Below are positions 7,432 through 14,776 of a stretch of 15,262 nt of DNA, piece by piece. The number at the start of each line of letters is the position of its first letter. Position 1 is the stretch's first letter. Source of the DNA: Entamoeba histolytica HM-1:IMSS (taxonomy: Eukaryota > Evosea > Mastigamoebida > Endamoebidae); assembly GCF_000208925.1 (NCBI RefSeq), contig NW_001915197.1, positions 1-15,262 of the forward strand. The letters run 5' to 3'. The translations under genes were made by a program, and so were the position numbers. The notes beneath the pieces were generated by a model. That model was given only the letters and a program-made list of their open reading frames with translations, had not been told where the DNA came from and did not search any database.

Positions 7432-8442
7432 TTAAGGTTCAATAATTTTGTTATTAACAATTTGTAATTTTTGAGAAGCAGTTCTTATTTTCTGACTTGA
7501 CACTACTTCACTTACAATGTTTTCTATTTTTTCTGATAATTCAGGAGTAATATCATCAACCTTTCTTGTTCTTCTTTTTTGTTGTCCATTATTTAAATGA
7601 AGTAATTCATATTCTTTTAATGTAACATAAAAATGATTGTTAATTTCTATTGTCCAACATGCCTTTTTAAATAATTCTTTAGCTGCGTTAACTGTAATTT
7701 GATACTTCTTTAATAAATAAAATGTTAATAAACTTGCTGATCTACTTTTACCATATTTACAATGAAATAATACACTTTTTCCTTTATTTCTTATTTTTTC
7801 AACAAATGAATATGTTTGATCAAAATAAGAATCAATTGGAATTATTCCATCGTCGTCAATAGGTATTCTTAAATATTCTTTATTTGTTATTCCTTGATAA
7901 TCTTCTGGTTTAAAATTCTCATTTAATTGGGAATTATAATAACATGTAATATTTTTTGTACAATTTACAATACCTTCTACTTCCATTTCTTGTAACCAAT
8001 TTAAGTTCATTGCAGTGAGTTGAGTTCCAATAAACACTCCAGGACATACCTCCACTCCTTTTCCATCTTTTCTTATTTTAAATTCTTTTTCTTGTCGTTC
8101 AAGTTCTTGTCTTGCAGCTTCATTTTCTTCTTCTTCTATTTTCTTTTGTAATAATTTCTGTTTTTCTTTTATTGCTTTTTTTCGAGCTTTCTCTTCTTCT
8201 TTTATTTTTTTCTTTTCTTCAATTAATTGTTTTCGTAGTCGTTCATTTCTTAATAATGCTGATTCACCATTTCTAGGTTTGACTGTAAAGAACAGATCCA
8301 ATCCCTTCATTTTTTTAACCCTTTTAGTTTTATTTGATTGTTCCTTTATTGGTTTACTTTCAATTCTCTTTTCTTGACTAGAACTTTGGTTAAACAATGA
8401 GCTAACTTTGAAGAAACGATCAATAGTCGATTGTTTACTCAT
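7432..8442 (-). CDS. dual-specificity phosphatase with N-terminal PIP-box motifs and charged helix
   Basis: I start this 336-residue protein at the ATG at 8442; the frame is open to a TTG at 8472, but there is no upstream in-frame ATG. Residues 4-11, QSTIDRFF, match the PCNA-interacting (PIP) consensus Q-x-x-(I/L/M)-x-x-F-F exactly. Residues 45-52, MKGLDLFF, form a second PIP-like motif with Met at the Gln position. Residues about 65-121 are almost entirely Lys, Glu, Arg and Gln and should form a long charged helix, reminiscent of the KER region of CAF-1 p150. The catalytic domain (about 129-285) has the cysteine-phosphatase loop HCKYGKSRSAS, with nucleophile Cys228 and Arg234; Asp198, 30 residues upstream, is a good general-acid candidate. 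The likely activity is hydrolysis of phospho-Ser/Thr/Tyr in proteins, possibly tethered to PCNA at replication or repair sites. The PCNA link is inference from motifs. The C-terminal ~50 residues are basic with no recognised domain. Confidence 0.9.
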   Translation of the reverse strand: MSKQSTIDRFFKVSSLFNQSSSQEKRIESKPIKEQSNKTKRVKKMKGLDLFFTVKPRNGESALLRNERLRKQLIEEKKKIKEEEKARKKAIKEKQKLLQKKIEEEENEAARQELERQEKEFKIRKDGKGVEVCPGVFIGTQLTAMNLNWLQEMEVEGIVNCTKNITCYYNSQLNENFKPEDYQGITNKEYLRIPIDDDGIIPIDSYFDQTYSFVEKIRNKGKSVLFHCKYGKSRSASLLTFYLLKKYQITVNAAKELFKKACWTIEINNHFYVTLKEYELLHLNNGQQKRRTRKVDDITPELSEKIENIVSEVVSSQKIRTASQKLQIVNNKIIEP

Positions 8443-8562
8443 AAGAAAGCTCTCAACACATTCATAGTTCAACTATTTTTTCTTTTCAATTTTTTATTCC
8501 TCAAAAAATAAAAAATAAATTTGTATTATTCAAAAAGTAAAATTTACTTGTTTCTATTTTTC

Positions 8563-9230
8563 TTAGAATAAACTAAGAAGAAGAATTGCTACAAAAAATG
8601 TAGAAAGGAGTGAAAAAGCTCCATTTTCATAAGTATCAGTTTGATCATCACCAGTGTCAAGACGAATATCTTTGAATAATAGTTGGGTTGTTTTATCATT
8701 TCTACTTGCTCCTCTAGTAAAAATGATAGTAGCAACTTTATTATTTAAATTAAAATTATCTAATTTAATAGAAATATCTCTATCATTGTTATGTTTAACT
8801 TTAACAGTATATCCATTAATAGCACTAATATCACCATAATTAAATAATGTATTAAAGTCTTCATTAAATATCTTTATATTTAATGGAATATCATCAAGAT
8901 CATCAAGGTCATAACGAGTAGTAAATTTTAAAGTTTTATAATAATCATTTTTTCCAGAAACTTGGGTAGAGAGAGTATTATTTGAAGTAACAGCAAAATA
9001 TTGTCCATCCAACATATTAACACCAATCCAACCATTTCCATTTTTTTGTACACAAGAAATACCACTTAACAATGAGTAAAATAAAATAGTTTAATTAAAA
9101 AAATAAAAGAAACAAACATTTGATTTGGATTGACTATTCCAAAACCTTGTTCTAATGCCCCATCTTTATAGAAATAGACATTATCAGCTAAAGAATATAT
9201 AATAAGAGTAAGTAATAAGATAATTTGCAT
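8563..9230 (-). CDS. secreted, probably GPI-anchored surface protein, two exons, 204 aa
   Basis: Exon 1 is 9118-9230 and exon 2 is 8563-9064. Removing the 53-bp intron joins an ATG-initiated signal peptide (MQIILLLTLIIYSLA, likely cleaved before Asp16) in frame to the longer downstream exon. The mature part is about 170 residues, rich in Asn, Asp and hydrophobic residues in alternating patterns that suggest beta strands, with a possible N-glycosylation site at Asn66 (NNT). The C-terminus is ENGAFS followed by a terminal hydrophobic segment (STFFVAILLLSLF) with no cytosolic tail, the usual form of a GPI-attachment signal; Asn185 or Gly186 would be the attachment site. A tail-anchored membrane protein is the alternative. 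I recognise no domain. The single-exon reading from TTG at 9072 lacks both an ATG and the signal peptide, so it is not the true gene. Confidence 0.85.
9065..9117 (-). other. 53-bp spliceosomal intron of the surface protein gene
   Basis: The minus-strand sequence begins GTTTGT and ends TTAAG. It splits codon 38 in phase 2 (AT|T, Ile). Without removal exon 1 runs into an in-frame stop after 53 codons; with removal signal peptide and body are in frame. Length and 5' site match the intron at 1178-1231. Confidence 0.85.
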
Positions 9231-9239
9231 TTGTATGAT

Positions 9240-9275
9240 TGAATGAATTATTTTGTTAAAATTTTGCCTTAAATA
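9240..9275 (-). promoter_or_regulatory. core promoter (TATA-type box and initiator) of the surface protein gene
   Basis: On the minus strand TATTTAAG (9268-9275) matches the Entamoeba TATA-type consensus GTATTTAAA(G/C) closely. About 28 bases downstream lies a double ATTCATTCA (9240-9248) resembling the initiator. The predicted leader is only 10-20 bases before the ATG at 9230, which supports the exon 1 start. Confidence 0.55.
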
Positions 9276-9447
9276 TAATTAACCTTTCGCAAACAACATT
9301 ACAACCTAATCTCATTTTGAAGAAGATTCAATCTTACTGATTAATATTAGATTTATGAGAGAAGATTAGTCATCATTTAGCTTAATTAGAACTTTCGTTT
9401 TGGAAAATGCAAACGAATAAAATCACAGAAAAAAATAAAAATTCTGG

Positions 9448-10221
9448 TTATTCAACATCACTCAAAGCTGATTCTTTAATTTCAGCACCATCAAGAATTT
9501 CAGCTGAACCAGTTCTAACAACCTTCTCAAAATTGGATTTTTCAATAAACTGATCAATATAACGAGTAACCATCTTGACAACTGGATATTCACTAATCTT
9601 CTCATTATCAGCAGTCATAGCATTATTACTTATCTCACCCCATGGAATAATAATATCAGCTCTTTTGCTTTGAGGAGAAACCCACGTGTCATATGCTGGT
9701 TTAACAAATTTTTTATATTGGTCTAACACACTTTGTAATGTTCTTCCACGAAAATTCATATCTCGAATAATACGACGACCTAAACGAACGTCATCATCGG
9801 TTTCAACAAAAATTTTAAGATCAAAAAGTGATGCCATCTCCATTCCTTTGTAATTGTAAAAAGGATATAATCCTTCAAACATTACTACATCCCCAATTTC
9901 TACGTCTGTAAATTCACCAGTTCTACTGTTTGTTTTAAAGTCATAAACAGGAATTTGAACTTTCTTTCTTTGTTTAACTCTTTTCATGGTTTTATAAATT
10001 AAAGGCCAATCAAAAGCATCTGGAGAATCAAAATTATAATTACTAACATGTTTGTTTTCTTCTTCAGTTAAATCTCTGTAGAAACAATCCTGAGATATAA
10101 CAGCAACTTTTTGGAAATTTGGGTTTTTTGAAATGACATCACAAAATGTAGTTTTACCACTTGCAGTCCCACCACATACTGCAATTAACACAGGACTTGA
10201 ATGTCTTTTACTTGAACTCAT
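9448..10221 (-). CDS. uridine kinase / phosphoribulokinase family enzyme
   Basis: This 257-residue protein has the architecture of uridine-cytidine kinases, which phosphorylate uridine or cytidine with ATP in pyrimidine salvage. The P-loop is GGTASGKT (17-24). The catalytic-type Asp45 sits in SQDCFYR. NFDSPDAFDW (63-72) and PVYDFKTNSR (91-100) form the nucleoside-side loops, FEGLYPFY (115-122) follows, and the lid region is RRIIRDMNFRGRTLQSVLDQY (149-169). Length fits the family, and the C-terminal 30 residues are extra. Three usually conserved positions differ: Ser66 for the His of FDHPDAFD, Asn98 for the His that contacts the base in human UCK2, and Trp194 for the Arg of IIPRG. The substrate could therefore differ from uridine. 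Entamoeba is reported to lack de novo pyrimidine synthesis, so a salvage role would be important. Confidence 0.9.
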   Translation of the reverse strand: MSSSKRHSSPVLIAVCGGTASGKTTFCDVISKNPNFQKVAVISQDCFYRDLTEEENKHVSNYNFDSPDAFDWPLIYKTMKRVKQRKKVQIPVYDFKTNSRTGEFTDVEIGDVVMFEGLYPFYNYKGMEMASLFDLKIFVETDDDVRLGRRIIRDMNFRGRTLQSVLDQYKKFVKPAYDTWVSPQSKRADIIIPWGEISNNAMTADNEKISEYPVVKMVTRYIDQFIEKSNFEKVVRTGSAEILDGAEIKESALSDVE

Positions 10222-10334
10222 TGACTATTACAAGATTGAGTCATTCTAATTTCCCATCAAAATTAATTTGTTTAACTTAATAAAACCCTTGTATATTAAC
10301 TTAATCACTTTTACAAATGTAAAAAAAAAATTTG

Positions 10335-10393
10335 TGTTATTATGATTTGTGTTATATATATATATTTTTTTTTGTTATTATGATTTGTGTTAT
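10335..10393. repeat. 21-bp direct repeat flanking a TA/T tract
   Basis: An identical 21-base unit (core TTATGATTTGTGTTAT) occurs at 10335-10355 and 10373-10393, separated by a TATATATA/T-run of 17 bases. The sub-word ATTTGTGTTAT is nearly repeated a third time at 10330-10340. A local duplication by slippage is the simplest origin. Confidence 0.85.
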
Positions 10394-10948
10394 TAATTAG
10401 GGTTTTTTTTAAGTCAAAATTTCTAAGATGAAAAGTCAAAAATTTGATGCAGATAAAAAGATAGTTTGAAAGAATAATTTTTCTTCAAAACTCAAAAAGA
10501 AAGAAATAATAAGAAGCTTCCGTTAAGAAGAAAGTGTAAAACAAAAATACACATGAATTCCAAGGAAGTCATATAATTTTATTATTTTCAAAAAGATTTT
10601 ACCAGATTCATACAAAAAGAAACTAAGAGAATAATAAATTTAATAATAATGAATAATAAAGGGAATTTGAGAGCAAAAAAAGAAAGTTAAATAAATAGAA
10701 ATTCATTTCAATCAAAGAAAGTAGTATTTATTTGAGTAAAAACTCGGGCAAGGGCAAAGTTAATTTATAAAAAAAGAAAACTTAAAGGAAAAAGGTAAAG
10801 TGAAAAGCAGTGACAAACGGAAAAAAAATAGTAAAGAAATAGTTACAAATATAATAAACGAATAAAAAATTTTTTCAAAAAAAGAAAAGAGGAACAAAGA
10901 ATAATATATTCACTTTACTTCTTTTAAGTAAATTTAATTTTAAGTAAT

Positions 10949-10955
10949 AAATTCA
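10949..10955 (+). promoter_or_regulatory. initiator-like AAATTCA of the RRM gene
   Basis: AAATTCA, close to the Entamoeba initiator consensus AAAAATTCA, ends two bases before the ATG at 10958. A transcript starting here would have a leader of only a few bases. Confidence 0.45.
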
Positions 10956-10957
10956 GA

Positions 10958-11965
10958 ATGCAAAAACCAGAAACTAAAGTGAATTGTACTTCAACATTAT
11001 TTTTTGCCCGTCTTGGAGCAATTAAACAACAAGAATTAAGACAATATTGCGAAAAGTTTGGAGATGTTAAAGATGTTACAATTATTACTGATTCAAAAAC
11101 AATGAAAAGTAAAGGATGTGGATTTGTTAAATTTGTTAATCATGTTTCAGCTAAAAAATGTTTAGATGCAAGTCAAAAACATATTGATCCTTCTAAAAAA
11201 GGATGGGTTGTTGAATGGGCGAAATCTACTCAAATTAAAGAAATTGATTTAGATAAATTTACATTATATATAACAGGAATAACAAAAGAAATTTGTACTG
11301 AAGAAAAATTAAGAAATAAATTTAGTAAATATGGACAAATTGAAAGTATTACAATTCCTACTGTTAATGGAACAGTTCAATATGCATTTATTTGTTTCTC
11401 TACAACAGAAGCTGCTGCAAATGCATTAAATAATGAAAATGGAACTGATTGGGATGGAAATGTTCTTGTTGTAGAATATTCGGAAGCAACAGAAAGTAAA
11501 CGGATTCGTAGACAAAAAGCATCAATGAAAAAATTAGGATTTCCTACTGATATGTTTCCTGTTATTTCACCAATTTGTTCTCCTTTGATTTCAATGAATA
11601 TGGGTTTTAATGATCCTGAAGATAAGGAAAATAGTCCAACTAATAGTAGTGTAGATGATAGTATGAGTTATATTCTAGGACAAAAGAAAGAAGAAGAACA
11701 ACAAGAAGAAGAAAATATTGTTGGAGATGAAATTGCTGATGAAGATATTTTAGATATTCTTTTAAGTCATCCAACTACACCAATGAATTTCCCTGTTTCA
11801 AAGTCAGCATCACCATTTTGGGATATGGGATGTAGTGATGGAGAAGAAAATCCATCAGAAGAAAATCTTTCGATATTAAATGAATTAAGAAGTGCTAAAG
11901 ATCAAAACGATGAAGAAACAGTTGCTACAGAAGTACCTCATTTTGTTCATTCCTTATTGATGTGA
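10958..11965 (+). CDS. RNA-binding protein with two RRM domains and acidic C-terminus
   Basis: This 335-residue protein has two RNA recognition motifs in tandem. RRM1 (about 11-90) has RNP2 LFFARL (14-19) and RNP1 KGCGFVKF (52-59). RRM2 (about 101-176) has RNP2 LYITGI (103-108) and an RNP1-like QYAFICF (141-147). The arrangement of two RRMs with a short linker resembles ELAV/CELF-type proteins, which bind single-stranded mRNA elements, but I cannot assign a subfamily. A basic helix (KRIRRQKASMKK, 181-192) follows RRM2, then a long disordered region with several Ser/Thr-Pro sites, an acidic Glu-rich run (243-266) and a Pro/Ser-rich tail. The initiator-like site directly before the ATG supports the start. 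It is followed in the same direction, after 180 bases, by the coiled-coil gene. Confidence 0.92.
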   Translation: MQKPETKVNCTSTLFFARLGAIKQQELRQYCEKFGDVKDVTIITDSKTMKSKGCGFVKFVNHVSAKKCLDASQKHIDPSKKGWVVEWAKSTQIKEIDLDKFTLYITGITKEICTEEKLRNKFSKYGQIESITIPTVNGTVQYAFICFSTTEAAANALNNENGTDWDGNVLVVEYSEATESKRIRRQKASMKKLGFPTDMFPVISPICSPLISMNMGFNDPEDKENSPTNSSVDDSMSYILGQKKEEEQQEEENIVGDEIADEDILDILLSHPTTPMNFPVSKSASPFWDMGCSDGEENPSEENLSILNELRSAKDQNDEETVATEVPHFVHSLLM

Positions 11966-12126
11966 TATTGATCTCAAAGTTGATGAATTGATTAATATCT
12001 GAATATTTTAATTGATTTCACGCTCATGATTTTATTTCTATTTTTGTTAAAAAAGTGATATTTTTGTTTGCGGAGTTTTTATTTCTTTAATATAAAAAAA
12101 ACGAAGATTGTATCTTGAAATAGAGT

Positions 12127-12133
12127 AAATTCA
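12127..12133 (+). promoter_or_regulatory. initiator-like AAATTCA of the coiled-coil gene
   Basis: AAATTCA lies 12 bases before the ATG at 12146, a normal Entamoeba leader length. A TATA-type AATATAAAA at about 12089-12097 lies upstream at roughly the expected distance but is not a consensus match. Confidence 0.45.
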
Positions 12134-12145
12134 AAGCATTATCTG

Positions 12146-13294
12146 ATGGAAGAAGAACCAAATAAAACTAATTCAACGACTTTATCACTTGAAATAGCTG
12201 ATATCTATACTTTTGTTGCTACATTATCTGAAGAACTTGAAACATTAAAAAATCAAAAAAATATATTACAAAAACAATTAGAAGATGTAATTAAAAATCC
12301 ACCTCTTCAACAACCTTCTATTCAATTTAATTACTCAGATTTTTCAAAGCAATATAATGAAAGTATAACATCAATTCAAAAAGAAAGAGATATGATTGAA
12401 GTTGAATGCAAAGAACTTCAAAAACAAGTATTAGAATTAACAAATCAAAATTTAACATTCAAAGAGAATTTTTCTAATGATTTATCTTTCCTTCAAACTA
12501 AAGTTCAACAATTAGATATTCTAATTCAATCACTTATTTTAATACCAGAAACATTAATTAAAGAAGAAACAAATTCTGATCTAAATGAAGTTGAAAATAT
12601 AAATAAAAATAATCAAATTATAAATGAACTTAAACAAAGTATATCAGATATTGATGTCTTGAAAACTGAAAATCAAACACTTAGAGAGAAAATTCAAACT
12701 TTAATTGTACAAAATAATAAATTAAGTGAAGCTCTTGAAACTATAAAAAAGAAACAAGAAAATGAAAGAAAAATATTTAATGAAAAAGAAAGTATTTATC
12801 AATTAGAAGCACAACAATGGAAAGAAAATATTGAACTTGAAAAGGAAAGTAAAGTTGTAGTAAGAAAATGTCAAAACATTCAAGATTGCTTGAATCTCCT
12901 TGTAAGTTCATGGAAAAATACTGAAAGTATGATTATAAATAATGTTAATATGGAAATAGAAAAAGAACTGAAAGAAGTTGATAACATTCAAGAGAATAAA
13001 GTTGAACAACAACAAAATGAAAAAAAAGAAAATGAAGAAAAAGTCCTATCACAAGGCTTAAATGATAATAAACAAAACAATGAACAAACATCGAGTGACT
13101 CAGAAAAAAATAATAAAATAAATAATAACAAATTAAATGAAGAAAGTACTTCTATTAAAAATGAAAAGAATGAAGAGGGAACTTCTCAATTAACAAATAA
13201 AAAATCTGATGTTATAGAAATTAGTGATGAGAGTAAAGTGGTAGATGATAATAATATGTCAGAAGAAAATCTTGAAAAAGTAGATTTATTGTAA
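12146..13294 (+). CDS. coiled-coil protein with C-terminal SUMO-interacting motif
   Basis: This 382-residue protein has long stretches with heptad-like hydrophobic spacing: about 20-50, 75-130 and 155-275, broken by NPPLQQP at 51-57. Residues about 275-350 are low complexity, rich in Asn, Glu, Lys and Gln, and probably disordered. Near the C-terminus VIEISDES (356-363, bases 13211-13234) matches the SUMO-interacting motif form (V/I)-(V/I)-x-(I/L/V) followed by Ser and acidic residues, as in VIDLT-type motifs of PIAS proteins. There is no signal peptide or membrane segment. I recognise no family, and a tethering or scaffold role is only a guess. The start is supported by the initiator-like site just upstream and by the first Met of the frame. 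Confidence 0.88.
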   Translation: MEEEPNKTNSTTLSLEIADIYTFVATLSEELETLKNQKNILQKQLEDVIKNPPLQQPSIQFNYSDFSKQYNESITSIQKERDMIEVECKELQKQVLELTNQNLTFKENFSNDLSFLQTKVQQLDILIQSLILIPETLIKEETNSDLNEVENINKNNQIINELKQSISDIDVLKTENQTLREKIQTLIVQNNKLSEALETIKKKQENERKIFNEKESIYQLEAQQWKENIELEKESKVVVRKCQNIQDCLNLLVSSWKNTESMIINNVNMEIEKELKEVDNIQENKVEQQQNEKKENEEKVLSQGLNDNKQNNEQTSSDSEKNNKINNNKLNEESTSIKNEKNEEGTSQLTNKKSDVIEISDESKVVDDNNMSEENLEKVDLL

Positions 13295-13296
13295 TT
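13292..13296 (+). terminator. polyadenylation-type signal TAATT overlapping the stop codon
   Basis: The TAA stop of the coiled-coil gene is the start of TAATT, the Entamoeba-type polyadenylation motif, and a T-rich run follows within 20 bases. Assignment is by motif and position. Confidence 0.45.
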
Positions 13297-14127
13297 CAAT
13301 TTAATCCATTTATTTTTTTTTTCACCTCTTTCGTAAAAGTTATATTCTTTGTTTAATAATAATTGAAAATGGTAATAATATTATTATTCAAACTAAATTA
13401 TAATAACAATTAAATTCTATTGAAAATATCAACCAAATAAATGAAACAATGTCATGAATAAAAGAGAATAGTTATTATTTTTTGTATTATAACTAATACA
13501 TAAATTTTATAATATAAATGATTTTCATTTCAATATAATAAATATAATACACATTTCGCTTAATAATTCTTTCGAAAAGCAACAACAGTAATTGTTATAA
13601 ATTAGTCAGCACATGTTTTGTTTGTTTTAATTGAGGTAATAATGAAGTGAAAATGAAAAATAAATTAAAAAACTAATAGAAACAAAGAATATATAACAAT
13701 AGATAAAATATAATAGAAATAAAGAATAATGAAAAGGAGTTAGAACAAATTAATAACTACGAATAAAATAAAAATGAGATAAATGAATTATTATTAATGA
13801 AACTCAGTCAACGAAAAAAAAAAGCAAATAATGGAAAAAGAATATAAAGGTATATAAATAGAATAAAAAGATATAAAAGAAAAAAATAAAGTGTGAAGAA
13901 GATAAAGAGTAATAAAAGAAAAGAGATAATAAAAGAAGAAAAGAAAGAAGAAATAAAAAGTGTATTTTTAATGTAAAAATTAGAAATATTCAATAATAAG
14001 TGTCTAATTTAATGATGTAAAATGATTAATATTATTTTATTAATGAAAAATATTTTATTCTTTTTATGTTATTATTTATATGTATAACTTCATCATGATG
14101 TTTATTATATATTCAATCATATGTGTT

Positions 14128-14145
14128 ATGTTATTATTATAACAT
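14128..14145. repeat. 7-bp inverted repeat with 4-base loop
   Basis: ATGTTAT and ATAACAT flank TATT. The arms extend by GTT/AAC with a two-base bulge. A tandem AACATGT overlaps the right arm. It may be a chance result of AT-rich composition. Confidence 0.5.
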
Positions 14146-14520
14146 GTAACATGTAACAAAATATAAATGAAAATGATATGAATATATAACATAGATTGAA
14201 TATAGAAAAAACAAAAGAATAACAAGAATAAATGATAAATAGATATAGAAATGATAATCAATGATATAATAATAAATTCAAAAGATAAAAGATAAAATTA
14301 ATATTAATATAAATCAAAACAGAATAAATATAAAATGAAAATAGATATAAATGATAATAATATAAAAGATGAATAAGATGAATATTCAAATACATCTAAA
14401 TAGAAAAGAATAACAATAAGAAAATCTAAATAATATAAACATAAAAAACATCAAATAAGAAGAATATAATAATATATAGATAATAAGAATAACACAATGA
14501 TATAAATAATATAAACAGAG

Positions 14521-14544
14521 AAATAAATATATAAATAAATATAT
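14521..14544. repeat. 12-bp perfect tandem duplication (AAATAAATATAT x2)
   Basis: Two adjacent identical copies occupy 14521-14532 and 14533-14544, followed by a partial third. Slippage in simple sequence is the likely origin. Confidence 0.8.
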
Positions 14545-14755
14545 AAAAATAAGATAGATAAATAACATAATAATAAAAGAATAAAAAGAATAAAAATAGA
14601 TATGAATAATCAAATCATCTATTTCATTAATATTTCATACAAAATGAATAGAAATGATAATAAATTATAAACATAAATATTTATATATTCTGTATTTATC
14701 ATATTTTTTATTTTTATTTGTTAGGAGCAAAATATAATAAATGGAAAAATCTATG

Positions 14756-14776
14756 GATGCAAATTATTTTTGCATC
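14756..14776 (+). repeat. 8-bp perfect hairpin followed by T runs
   Basis: GATGCAAA and TTTGCATC flank a 5-base loop TTATT, and two T6 runs follow within 13 bases. The form recalls a stem with an RNA polymerase III type terminator, but no box A/B or RNA family is recognisable. GATGCAT recurs about 35 bases downstream. Confidence 0.6.

Larger units (their letters stand above)
10222..10957. other. divergent intergenic region between the uridine kinase and RRM genes
   Basis: This 736-base spacer separates two divergently transcribed genes and must carry both promoters. Its left part holds a TA run and a 21-bp direct repeat. The stretch from about 10600 to 10900 is strikingly purine-rich on the plus strand. 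I see no convincing ORF, spliced exon or RNA gene. Confidence 0.5.

Noticed and set aside
8443..8472. TTG at 8472 as the phosphatase start
   Set aside because: TTG is not a normal start in eukaryotic nuclear genes; the in-frame ATG at 8442 places the PIP box at the N-terminus.
8654..8839. Plus-strand ORF antisense to the surface protein gene
   Set aside because: It lies opposite an open exon whose splicing and signals are coherent; no family is recognisable.
9065..9072. TTG at 9072 as the start of the surface protein
   Set aside because: It lies inside the predicted intron and the resulting protein lacks a signal peptide; splicing to the ATG at 9230 explains the gene better.
10430..10470. 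Possible first exon beginning MKSQKFDADKKIV followed by GTTTGA
   Set aside because: The donor is not GTTTGT and no acceptor leads to an open frame in the purine-rich sequence that follows.
13808..14613. Three minus-strand ORFs (13808-13993, 14076-14261, 14386-14613) encoding hydrophobic peptides
   Set aside because: Each is taken from a TTG codon rather than ATG, consists of Phe/Leu/Ile/Tyr low complexity, and reflects the purine-rich opposite strand. No promoter motif or domain supports them.
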